In this document: positions 1 to 10,400 of the stretch, piece after piece
Position numbering within the stretch: position 1 is the stretch's first letter
Layout: every line of letters begins with the position of its first letter
Assembly (NCBI GenBank): GCA_947652115.1
Contig: OX393568.1
Coordinates: 7,185,820 to 7,249,819 of the forward strand
Length of the DNA stretch: 64,000 bases
Direction: 5' to 3'
Source of the DNA: Blastomussa wellsi
Taxonomy: Eukaryota > Cnidaria > Anthozoa > Scleractinia > Plerogyridae
Translations under genes and position numbers: made by a program
The notes under the pieces: model-generated
Database searches by the model: none
The model's input: only the letters and a program-made list of their open reading frames with translations
What the model was told of the DNA's origin: nothing

Positions 1-1199
1 TCCACACAGTTGAATGCATGATGAGTAGTTGTTTCTGGGCATCCGGCTACACAATAATAACAATCCCCCAGGGTGCTGATTTTCTCACAATTGTTGATTT
101 CCGTGAGGCGATCAAACCGCCCAAAGAGGTCGTTCAGAAGCCTAACTAACTGCTCAGCAGACTTGTTGGAGGACATCTTGGTGAAGCCGACGATGTCCGC
201 GAAAAGAATGCTAACATTTTCCATCCGATGCATCTGAAACGGTCGGAAGACCATCTGTCCTTTGTTACGTCGTCTCTTTTTGCCACTGAAGCTGTCCTTG
301 GGATCCTCTTCGGGCTCTTCGTCCAAATGAAGCAGTTCTTTTGCGACAAGGTCTGGCATTACTGATCGTATCATCTGCTCTTTCACCTGTTTTTCGATTT
401 CCAAGTCGCGGCGAGCGACGACACATTGACCAACCTTCCAGAAAGTACTTCGTTCACGAACCTGGGCCATGAAAAATATCTGGATTCCAAACAGATGGAT
501 ACACATGTGTAAGATCAAGCGGCAGATGATTTCAACGGGTCGGTTGTTGCTGCCTTTTTCGGTGGTGACCACGTCAGAGAGAACTTCATGAGCGACGGAA
601 AACGCCACTGTCATAAGAATGCAGATGTACAAATGCAGCGAGTGGATCATGGTGTAGATCAACATTATCACACAGGTACACATGCAGAATCGAGCAGGGT
701 TCGAAAGAACGTTCGGAAAAGCGAAAAGAGAAAGTTCCGCGGCGATCAATAAAACAGACGAGAGCAACGAAATACATGATGCACATTTCTTGTACAATTT
801 ACTAAATTTAGTAAACAGTATTAATGCAATGACTAGGCCCAAAAACACCCCATCTCCTATCAAAATCTTGATGCCTTCATCTCTCCGCGAAACCGCAAAA
901 AAGACTCCCCAGGTGACGCTAACAATGCAGACATACACAAGCGCATAGACGAGACGTCTTTGGTTGTGAGCGGTAAAACGCTGGAACTCTTCTTCCAAGA
1001 TTTCCGAATCGAATGAGGGCTTCCACCATCGAGAAGAAGCTCGCTCAAAAAACAAGGGAATACAACCTTTTTTCGGTCGCGTGTCGACCTGCGAAAAAGA
1101 ACGCTCCTTTTTCACCGCAGCGTAAGATGGTTTTAGTTCGACGCTCATGGACTCCGCGTCGGTGCTTATAGAGTATCCAGATCGTTCCTCGCCGGCCAT
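1..1199 (-). CDS. ADCY9: Adenylyl cyclase type 9-like, N-terminal part (first coding exon, runs off window)
   Basis: Converts ATP to cAMP at the plasma membrane. Reading the minus strand from the ATG at 1197-1199, the frame stays open to position 1 (399 residues). Seen: a soluble N-terminus of about 90 residues, a six-helix hydrophobic block (about residues 95-290), then the start of cyclase domain C1a with ILFADIVGFTKM, LLNDLFGRFDRL and CEKISTLGDCYYCVAGCPE. The two metal-binding aspartates of class III cyclases are Asp335 (ADIVGF) and Asp379 (GDCYY). The C1a wording is closest to vertebrate ADCY9 among the mammalian isoforms I know (FRPF, MSxNKSA, CEKISTLGDCYYC). A long uninterrupted first coding exon also fits ADCY9. 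The second membrane block, C2 and the 3' end lie outside the window. ADCY9-like is confident; strict orthology needs a tree. Confidence 0.93.
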   Translation of the reverse strand, partial: MAGEERSGYSISTDAESMSVELKPSYAAVKKERSFSQVDTRPKKGCIPLFFERASSRWWKPSFDSEILEEEFQRFTAHNQRRLVYALVYVCIVSVTWGVFFAVSRRDEGIKILIGDGVFLGLVIALILFTKFSKLYKKCASCISLLSSVLLIAAELSLFAFPNVLSNPARFCMCTCVIMLIYTMIHSLHLYICILMTVAFSVAHEVLSDVVTTEKGSNNRPVEIICRLILHMCIHLFGIQIFFMAQVRERSTFWKVGQCVVARRDLEIEKQVKEQMIRSVMPDLVAKELLHLDEEPEEDPKDSFSGKKRRRNKGQMVFRPFQMHRMENVSILFADIVGFTKMSSNKSAEQLVRLLNDLFGRFDRLTEINNCEKISTLGDCYYCVAGCPETTTHHAFNCV

Positions 1200-1700
1200 T
1201 TCAGGATACAGGAGAAGACAGCTTGCTTTTCGGAGGTTTCCCGGTGTTGATCATCTCTTCGAAATTATGTCTTAGCGACTTCAAGTCATTTTAAGAGCAT
1301 TCTTGACGTACCGACCTCAAACTACTTCCCTATCTGATAAGTGCACTCCATCCTCAACATCAGTAAGGAATTTAAGGATTTTCTGAGCGAAAACTCTCAA
1401 ATTCGGCGGCTGTAAACTTCATATGAAGAAAACATACTCGCTGAGGCCTTTTTTCCGAGGTGGCGTGTATCACGTGATCGCTTGCCACACGTGACAGCGT
1501 TTCGTGTTGTCTAGTGGTCGTGAGGCTTCCTGAGTTATTTCTGAAGGGTGGTGTTTGGTATAAAAGGACAGTCGACCTATTTTTAGCACATTCTTCGCAT
1601 TGTGGTCATGCATTCTAAACCACTTGTACTTTCGATGAAAACAAATAGTCTTCTAATGGTCAGTTTCGACTTTCAAAGCTAAATAAATTAAACCCCCTGG
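1200..1700 (-). promoter_or_regulatory. Putative ADCY9 5' leader and promoter region
   Basis: Sequence directly upstream of the cyclase start codon. It carries two CACGTG-type E-boxes close together: TCACGTGA at 1470-1477 and CACGTGAC at 1488-1495. Such palindromes bind bHLH-zip factors (USF, MiT/TFE). A TATAAAAG string on the plus strand (1559-1566) points away from ADCY9. The transcription start cannot be placed from sequence alone. Confidence 0.4.
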
Positions 1701-2522
1701 TGGATGCTAAAGCTTCCCAGGCCCGCGGCCTCGGGTGGTACAAGAGAAACTCCGAACAAACAGAAAATTGATTTTGAATGTGCTGCAGTCATTTATGATC
1801 TGAAACACCGCAACACCCTCCCCCTAGAATTTTCCATCTTCTGTATCCCCTCCCACAAGTACCACCTGGCCTCTTCGCGACCAGGGTGGTGTTAGGGGCA
1901 TATATCTATATATATATGTTTGAAACTGAAATTACCGGGATGGTTTGAAAGTGGTCATTTTTTACATAAGGGCTAGTCCTGTAAAGGGGCATACCCATCA
2001 CCGCAGGACTTATATCAAAAATTAAAAAGGTAGGGGAAAAATAAATAATAAATAATAATAATAACAATAACCTAATAAATATATATTGCAATTTTATAGA
2101 ATTTTGAACTTCTATTATCAATTATCTAATTTTTACTTCTTTTATGTAAGTAAGTTATTTTTGTTATTAGTATTATTACTTTATATAATAAATATTGTAA
2201 TAAGTTCCACATGGATGCATGTAAGATTCGAGTTTTAATATACATATATACACATATTATAAAAATAAATAAAAAAAATACAATTAATATTAAATCTAAA
2301 AATTAAGTTTGTAACAAACTGGCGTAGCCGAGGAGTTTCTTTTCTTGACCGATTGTAGATATCAGATTGGGTTCTCTCCGAAAAAATTCATCCTCTGAAA
2401 TTGAACAATTAGTTAACGAGTCTGAAATGAACGGACGAGTGGAACAAACGAACGGATTCGCCGCGTTTCGTGAAATCCTTGTCAAAAAGAAACGGCGAAA
2501 CTTGAGGTATTAATTGAATGAA

Positions 2523-2671
2523 CAGGGCCGTACATAGCGGGGCAACAGAGGGGGCAGTTGCCCCGTGTTTGATTTTGCTGGGCTATTTCTTGTAGGAAGT
2601 GAAGGTGTGCGGAGTTTGTCCCCGCTGACAAAAAAATGCCCCCGCTGACAAAAATCCCTAAGACGGCCCTG
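2523..2671. mobile_element. hAT-like MITE, CAGGGCCGT ends, 5-bp TSD
   Basis: The 149-bp element starts CAGGGCCGT and ends ACGGCCCTG, an exact inverted pair. It is flanked by direct ATGAA repeats at 2518-2522 and 2672-2676. The interior is G/C-rich and non-coding. CAGGG ends are typical of hAT elements; a 5-bp rather than 8-bp TSD fits the hAT5 type. Superfamily is inference. Confidence 0.6.
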
Positions 2672-3139
2672 ATGAACGGTTGGAACAAGCAAAAGAATTC
2701 CGTTTTTAATTTGGGTTAAAATGTTTTGTAAAATACCAAAAAACAGCTAACCCGTGTTTAAATATGTCCAAAAGTTTGTCCAAAGCGATTGAGCAAACAA
2801 ACTAATAGCTAGGCCTAATAAATTCTTACCCAATAATAGCTGTCCATGACAGGGATACCGTGAAACTTACAGTCGGGATGCCATTTTGAAAGGCAATTTA
2901 TGGAATGCATTTCAATAATCCTTCAACGCCTTGGGCTAGTATTCAGAAATACATTCCCACTGACTGACTATAAGCAACAGCGTAGCAACCAGTAGCGATT
3001 ACCTTTACAAACATTGACACAGTAACGCCGGTATGAAGCATTCTACCTCTGTTTGAAAACGAGTCTTGGTGCACAACCGTTTGGAAATGTGTTTTATTTT
3101 CAAAACAAAAGACGTGCGAGTAAAATTCATTTCCATATG

Positions 3140-3610
3140 AAAGGATAAGACAAGATAAGATAAGATAACTTTATTTATACACGGTATTCCATCAGCTTAT
3201 TTATGGTAATCCACTAACTACCTATTTTCCTCGCTACAAAAAAAATTAAAAAGGTATAAAATACAAAAGAATAAAGACTGCTTTTCATGGAGGCCGTGTT
3301 CAAAAATTATACTTAAAATTTCGCTTAAGAATTATAATAAAAATTTAGTTCAAACTGTGGCGACTTAGTTTTGTCTTAAACTCGCTTAAGGAAGTCGCTT
3401 GCCTTCTGTGGCTAAGTTGTTCCACAACTGAGCTCCACTGTATGAAAAACTTCTCCTCAGGTAATCAGTGCGAGGTTGTGGACGAACTAGTTTGTTTTCG
3501 GTATTCCTCAAACGACAAACGTGTTGTCGCGGTAAACGAATTTTGATCGTAAATATTCTGTGCTCCAAGACTCGTCTTGAAACAGAGGTAAAGAGCATCT
3601 CGGAAATGTC
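3140..3610 (-). mobile_element. 5'-truncated LINE 3' end (CR1/L2-like) with TTATC tail
   Basis: A minus-strand frame at 3386-3598 encodes the typical LINE ORF2 end: RLRNTENKLVRPQPRTDYLR followed by RSFSYSGAQLWNNL. The element's 3' end is a GATAA/TTATC microsatellite at 3146-3172, as CR1/L2-type LINEs often have. Only the last residues of the reverse transcriptase protein remain. Confidence 0.65.
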
Positions 3611-4189
3611 CTATTAGATCACTGCGCTAGCTGGGAATAGGCGTACAAGCCGGAGGGAGGCGGAGGGGGCTGTTTCCCCCCCTCCCCCCACCACAAGTTG
3701 TGGACATTTTTCGGACAAACCCTCAACATCCGGGCAACAGCAGTTGCAATTTTTGGGTGGTTATATACCGGTTTAGCTGGGGCGGAATGAGGGCAGTGTT
3801 TAGTTCTCTGGCTGGGGTTGGGGGGGGGGGGGGGGAGTCCCATAAATATAAGGCCGTGATGCTTGTCGTAAAAATGTGAATTTTAGCCCCCAAAAGTCGG
3901 CACACACGGGCGGACTATTCACTGTCACTAGACCCTGCAACGAGTCGCGGAGACAATTCCCGTCGGGTAAACTAGCCTTAATTTGAAGGAGGGAACAGCG
4001 TTCAGCTTTCTTCCTGTGTTCTCGTCGCCGCATCCTCGCCAGACAGTCCAGGGAACAGGGCAACCAACGAAAAAACTGAGGAAGAATGCACGTTTTTACC
4101 GAAATAAATGAAAATATATGATATTAAAACATTTAATATCATATCGAGTATTTATACGGGGGAAAATTTATCTGTTCCTTTTTTCCAGC

Positions 4190-4440
4190 ACATGATCCAT
4201 GATCTTTTCCCAGCCAGCGGAAATGACACTGACAACCATTGAAATCCGCTCTTCTCAGCAAAAATCAACCCCTCGTCGATCAGTTTCTTCAGTCGCCCTT
4301 AAGCTTCCAGAGCAAAAAACAGCATTTTTTAAGTGACAACTCCGATGAGAGAACATATACTGAAACATTTTGCCAGCCAGCAACATTTTTGCTCTGGGGA
4401 GCAGATAAAGTGAGGAACAGACTTGTTGGGTGCCCCTGAT
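4190..4440. repeat. Unclassified repeat, copy 1
   Basis: Shares long matching blocks with 5080-5440, for example CATGATCTT, CCCAGCCAGC, AAATCCGCTCTTCTC, CCCCTCGTCGATCAGTTTC and AAACATTTTGCCAGCCAGCA, in the same order and orientation. No coding content or terminal repeats recognised. Confidence 0.55.
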
Positions 4441-5079
4441 CAAGGAATATTACAATTTAGAAATCGTTTGCTCAGACGTCTACCATTCAAAGGCAGGGTT
4501 TGATTCTTGGCACGAACCACATTTTTTTATCAGTTCAGTTTTTATCTGAACCGAGTTCTCTACCTTTTTCCTGTTTGTTGTGGTTTTGTGACATTGGCGG
4601 TTAAAATCAAAGGTCATTTTCAGAAGGTTCCGGGTGTTATTTTCGCGCCACGAGATAAAAATATCGCATAGACAGGAAGTTTTGAATTGAACCACTAAGT
4701 TGGTTCATGTTCCGCTTGAAGCAACTAAAATTGCATTGGGATAAATAGAGAATTGAAATTAAACAAATGCAAAGTGACCAAGAATGTTTCAAGCCTAATT
4801 CGTAGGTCGTTTGCTACATAGAACCATTCTGTGTCTTCAGGCACAAAATCCATTTTTTAAAATTCTTTTTTCAACTTTTTGATTATTTTTTCATTTTATT
4901 ATTATTGCTGTTCAGTTAATTTTTAATTGGTGAACATCGGTGCCTTCTAGGAATGGTTAAAGTTCAGAGAACTGATGTTGGTGATGTTCAAATGAGAATT
5001 TCAGCTACACATAGATTTAATTGTCAGATTTATTCATTTTGTTTCGGTTTCGGTGTTCTTGAGTATTGCTGGGAAAATT

Positions 5080-5440
5080 TTATCCATGATCTTCTCCCAG
5101 CCAGCAATTAGAACAAATGACACTGAAAACCGTTGAAATCCGCTCTTCTCTAAACTGTTCACAGCCGCTCTATTTTTTCGACGCAAAAGAAAGCGCGTGG
5201 GCAAAAAACACAGAGAGCGAAGCGCTTGGGGGTGGGGGCGGGGAGTGAGCGAAAGAAAACAATAGAACAAAAATTAACCCCTCGTCGATCAGTTTCATCA
5301 GTCGCCCTGGCTTCCAGAGCAAAACTTGGCTTTTTTTCTGTGACAACTCTCATGAGAAAGCATATAATGAAACATTTTGCCAGCCAGCAGCATTTGCGCT
5401 GGGGAACAGTGAGGGGCAGACTCGTTGGATGTCAAATTGT
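5080..5440. repeat. Unclassified repeat, copy 2, longer
   Basis: Diverged second copy of the repeat at 4190-4440 in the same orientation. It carries roughly 95 extra internal bases around 5150-5265 (A-rich and G-rich), either an insertion here or a deletion in the other copy. Confidence 0.55.
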
Positions 5441-6329
5441 TTCACCACTGATTTTGAAACACTGGCTCGCCAGAAACACTTAAATACATGCTACAACATG
5501 CACACATTACCCGGAGCCACGTTGTTCGACTGTTTTGATGGCAGCGTTTTCAAAAAAGTTCCGTTTTCGGTGACCGAAAACGCCGTTTTAGTGTGGACGG
5601 AGGGCCAAACCGGCGGAGAAAAAAATGCGTTTTCAAATTTATCCGGATTAGTGTGGAAGTAGCCCTAGTAGATGTATGTAAATATTAATTACGTTTCCGT
5701 ATCTCCTATGTCGAGCATATGCATGAATGTTTCACATGCTATTTGTTTTGCTTTTACATTTTGAGCACAACTGGCTCATGACGCAGTACAACTTACAACT
5801 TATATTTGAAGTACTGAAGAAATTCTTCAAAATCAGCACCTCTATGGGTATTTCTGAAGAAATCGAAGACGCTACGATTACAGGCGATAAACGAAGATCT
5901 CAATTGCCAAACAGAACAACTTCGACAGCAAATCCAAACAATCTTGTTATTGTTTAAGAAGCCATTTATTTTGCTTTTCAAGAATTTAAACAGTTGCTTT
6001 ACTTTTTTATTTTATTTATTCACGAACACCAGCTCTTATTCAACATTAAAGCAAAACATTATAACATAACACATAAATGCATTACCTACTTTACAAAATC
6101 TACTAAGCTTAGCAGAACATTGACAAAATGAACAAAGTTAAGGACTGACTAACTCAGTACAGAAATAGACAGAGAGAGAGAGAGACACCAAGTAACGCTT
6201 AAATTATAGTTTCTTGATTGGGTTTTTGTTTTTGTACAACTTATATCTATTAAAAAGGCTTTCAGTTGTATTTGCGCAAGAAAGGATAAAGGGGAAACTT
6301 GTGTTTCTCTACTTAAATTTTGTTAGTAA

Positions 6330-6690
6330 GAATAGTCATGAAAGCTTCCCAGTAGCACTCTTCCTCTTTTCTTGATGCGGTGTAAATATAGTGTTTTGCA
6401 ATGATCACGCAGAGGTTTAGATGTCAAGTAAATTACCCTGTACCAGAAACAACCCCCCTCTCCCTCCCTTATGGGTTTTAAAAAAGACAATGGCTCCAAC
6501 TTGAACCTATGTTCCATTCGTTTAGTCTCCTCATCCATGTAACTTAGAGGGCATCATTAACAATTTCGTAGTCCGGTATATCCAGCCCACCTTTTTCTTT
6601 CGGAGCGATCATAGCCATAAGTTTTATTTTAACCTTGTTGTTCCAGATAAATTGGGCATTTGCTTTGCTTACCATTTTAATAAAATTCTA
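6330..6690 (-). mobile_element. Degenerate L1-like LINE fragment
   Basis: On the minus strand, 6545-6680 reads QFIWNNKVKIKL, MIAPKEKGGLDIPDYE and, after an in-frame TAA, VTWMRRLNE. This is the region after the reverse transcriptase core in L1/Tx1-clade ORF2. The equivalent stretch of the LINE at 46292-48507 reads HFLWNGKGDKIK...KKGGLKMIDL, so the two are related but distinct families. The rest is frame-broken. Confidence 0.6.
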
Positions 6691-6776
6691 TGGAAAAGTG
6701 AGGACCGATGTGTTATATACAAAGGCCCTCACCTTTCCATCGAATTTTATACATAGGATCGAGTTCGGGAAAGCCC

Positions 6777-7057
6777 GCGCTCCTCCCCGGGGAGGAACGA
6801 AGACCGGACTCGACGGAAATCGAGCCTATGAATAACATTGACTGCACTGCCAGGCAATGATTTCAATCCACAAAACGAAGATCAACGTAAAAACTTGAAG
6901 ATTTGCCATTTGTTTTGCGCTCCTCCCCGGGGAGGAACGAAGACCGGACTCGGCGGAAATCGAGCCTATGAATAACATTGATTGCACTGTCAGGCAATGA
7001 TTTCAATCCACAAAAACGAAGATCAACGTAAAAACTTGAAGATTTGCCATTTGCTTT
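6777..7057. repeat. 140-bp tandem direct duplication (two copies)
   Basis: The block beginning GCGCTCCTCCCCGGGG at 6777 recurs at 6917 with only a few differences. Both copies contain CGGAAATCGAGCCTATGAAT and end near AAGATTTGCCATTTG. A related string (CGGAAATAGAGCCTA) is at 58046, so the unit belongs to a dispersed repeat. Confidence 0.8.
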
Positions 7058-7324
7058 GTTAGTGAAAGCGTTATTCTGATTGGACAGTAAGAACTGTGTC
7101 ACATATCGTATCGTCTGGTTTCATTTATTCAAGAGCGCGTTAACCAATCACATCGCTCGTACATCCGAGTTACGATATTTTATGACCTTGTGTATGAACC
7201 TAGGAGGTCATAGGCTCCAGAGGCTTTTTTTTAATATCCTGTCCTAGCATACAATAAACTAAGACATTAAAAGCTAAATGGATAAAATTTTCGCGATTCG
7301 TAATATTCTTATTGAACGCGCGCC

Positions 7325-7464
7325 TTGAGCGAATAACCGGAAATCGTGAGCAACGGAAATGACGTAGAGTTTATTGCTGCCCCAGGCCTCCTCTTTGAAC
7401 ACCTGCGATGACTGCCTGATTCTTTTTCACTTGAGATTTTGTCGATACACAAAAACATCTTGAA
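7325..7464 (+). promoter_or_regulatory. Putative UFM1 promoter and 5' leader
   Basis: Upstream of the first UFM1 splice donor. There is no clear TATA box. An ETS-like ACCGGAA (7336-7342) and a CRE-like TGACGTA (7360-7366) lie close together, a pattern common in housekeeping promoters. The transcription start is not determined. Confidence 0.35.
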
Positions 7465-10400
7465 ATGTTAGTGGAAAATGTCGGCATGATCAGTATTTTT
7501 ATTCTAGATTTTTGTTCCTGTGTAATTTCACTGTCATTAAGTATCTCACATTGTTTTGTTTGTGTCCTAGGTCGAAAGTAACTTTCAAAATTACGTTGAC
7601 TTCGGATCCGAAATTACCATTCAAAGTGTATGCGAAAGTATATTTTTATGCCGGTCTAGTTAATCTTGGATTTCAAACACGCTACGCCTTTACATGGCTT
7701 CTAATACTCTTGTTTCGTTGTTCGTTAACAGTCTTAGCGTCCCTGAAGGAACGCCATTTACAGCAGTGTTAAAATTTGCCGCAGAAGAAGTAAGTAAATT
7801 CTATAGAAGACAAGATCTGTAATTCCCGTTGAAACGATGTTTAACGTGATCATGTTGACAAATATTGATCTATTTTATTGTGGATTTTAACATTATTTAT
7901 AGTTCAAAGTACCTCCTGCTACCAGTGCGATAATAACAAACGGTGAGTTCTAATCTTTTGGTTTGTATCCAATTTTTTACTCATTGGCGTTTTCTTATTG
8001 AGTTCATTGAAATAATCGAGGCTCCAACGATTCCACGCTTCGTGTAAAACAGCTCAATCTGTTCATGGTTAGAAAGGTCCCACTCGTCTTTATATCCCTT
8101 CTATCCCTGCTGTTGACAAGTAATGTGTAGTTCCATAAAATATCCATACCTCCCCACGGAAGGGATTTTTTATAAGAGCCCCCCCCCCCCCACCCCTCTG
8201 GAAATTCCAATTCAACCTCATACATTTCTTTACATTTTTTGATCTTTGGGAACCCCCCACCCCCCAGGAATTTCCAATCCCTTCCGTGGGGGGAGTATAG
8301 ATATTTTCTGGAACTCTCACAATGTACAAATTCCCCTAAAGAATAAGGTATGATCAAAGTGCCCCTCTCAGAAATAACCAGATTAACCCCTTAGAAAAAA
8401 ATCCATCTTTCCCCTAACCCCTTTAGAAATATATTTTGAAAGATGAAAGAATGTTGATGGAGCTACCCCATCAATCTCATCCCCAGAGCCCACTTTTGTT
8501 TTGGTCAGAGTCTGTTCTTGGTGCTGACCAAAAGAAAAGCAGGCTCTGTAGCCGAGATTGCTACCCCATCAGAAATGACTTTTGAAGTTCCTTTCATATC
8601 ACATACTTGGGGTGAAGTGTTTTTATAAAATGGAAAATATGGCCCACATATGGACAGGGGCGTACCTGCCTTTAAGCAAATAAGCACGGGCTTACAAGTG
8701 ATTGGCGGACGGCATACCCATTGGTGTAGAAGCCGTGATTGGCGAATTTTGCGCCAAAAAGAACAGACGTCTAGCTTTTGGATTTCTTTTAGTTCCACTA
8801 CGATTTCAGGTATGTTTGCAACTAATGTGTTGCTAGTCGGGTCATTTACGTTGCTGACCACAACCACAACTGGCTGCATTTTGTTAAATATTCCATTATT
8901 TCTTGTTCAACATGGAATCCTGGCATTTGCTAATTAATTTAAGCACCCAGATTACATCTCAGAGTACTTGAATTTTCAGAATTTTCCGGTAGGGCATGTC
9001 CCCGGACCCCACTAGCATTTTGCCCCTTGGGCTAACGCGCCCATATTGTGTCTCCCCTCAATACGCTCCACCAAGGCTTACAAACAAAAAATGCCTAGGA
9101 ACGCCCCTGATGGAGGAGGTGAATAGGTTTGGGGATTGGCAGATTTGTGCAAAAATTGAACAGGTTTGCTCAATACTTTGGATCACAGATGATCTGAGAA
9201 TTCTGGCCCAAATAGGTCTCAGCCTTGATTGAAATTCAGATTTGTGGATCCAATAGGAAGTTCATATCACAGACCCCTGGCCAGCCATTGTTGTTGTTGT
9301 GTCCATTTTGTTTGGACAAGACCCAAAACCCCTTGACCTTGGTACTTGTCTATATTTGTCAGTGTTTAATGCTTCTCTGTTATGAACAAGCAATAGCTGC
9401 TCAGTAGGGAGATGTGCTCCCAGGGGGGGGGGGAAGGTACTCGAAGTATACATGATGGGGGATCCGACGTATTTTTTTGGGTTGAAAATTTACATGCTCA
9501 GTATTTTTTTGGGTCAAGAGATCTGTCACACATTTTTTTAGGTCTTTAAAAAATATGTGTATTTTTTGGGGGTCTTATCTCCGAGCGAACTTTCATTGCG
9601 ATCAGTGGATCAGAAAAATATTCATTCGAAGTTTTTTTGTATTTTTTTGGGTAGGAAATTTTTTATGCCAGGTATTTTTTTGGGTCTAAAATTTCAGGCT
9701 TGTGTATTTTTTTGGGTTTGCAATATGAAACTCCATCGGACCCCCCCCCCCTGTCATGTACACTTTGAGTACCCCCCTGGGGATGTGCTGATCAGTTTTG
9801 AAGTTTTGCAAGTGGACAACAACCAATCAAAGATTAAGTATCTTCTCTCTGTAGAATTACCACTTCATTATGGATTTTTTCAGGTCACATTTCAGACATT
9901 TTTTACAGGGGAAGAATGTAGTGCCTGGAGAGAGAGAGACATTTCTAATCAAACTAATTTAGAATTTTTTCTTTCAGATGGTATTGGGATAAATCCGTCA
10001 CAAAGTGCAGGTAAATTGGGAAGTCCTTGTGTCTTGTGTAGGGCATGTTGCGTAACTTTCATGATGTCTCTCTTCACCCTGACCAATTACCAGTAGCCAG
10101 GGAAAGTCAAAAGTGGATACTGGAAATTAAACAACTGTGTTGACACTTGGGATAGACTAGCCTCGCATTCAGGAGGGTAGTAACTGGTACTCCAATTTTT
10201 TTGTTCAAGAATGACGATGTTGGTATGCACATGGAATCTATATGAGCAAATTGTCCTTTGTGAAAATTTTTGGACTTTGCAACTGCTTATACTTGCACTG
10301 TAAAACTCATTTTTTCACTTAACAGGCTCATCTTTGGGTCACACACATGAGCATCAAAGCTGCAAGAACAAGTTGGCAAGTGAAGCGACCTGGTGCGAGC

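Larger units (their letters stand above)
1701..7335. other. Intergenic region between ADCY9 and UFM1, repeats only
   Basis: No host exon was recognised on either strand. It holds AT-rich low-complexity DNA (about 1900-2300), a 149-bp MITE (2523-2671), a LINE tail (3140-3610), a diverged repeat pair (4190-4440 and 5080-5440), a decayed L1-like LINE piece (6330-6690) and a 140-bp tandem duplication (6777-7057). The short ORFs here look like chance or repeat-derived frames. Confidence 0.6.

Noticed and set aside
1559..1566. TATAAAAG as a TATA box
   Set aside because: It points away from ADCY9 and no gene follows on the plus strand before repeats; the next gene, UFM1, starts 5.9 kb later.
9557..10096. 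179-residue ORF on the plus strand
   Set aside because: Most of it is transposon interior (9557-9781) and intron. Only the part containing DGIGINPSQSAG is coding, and that is UFM1 exon 5.
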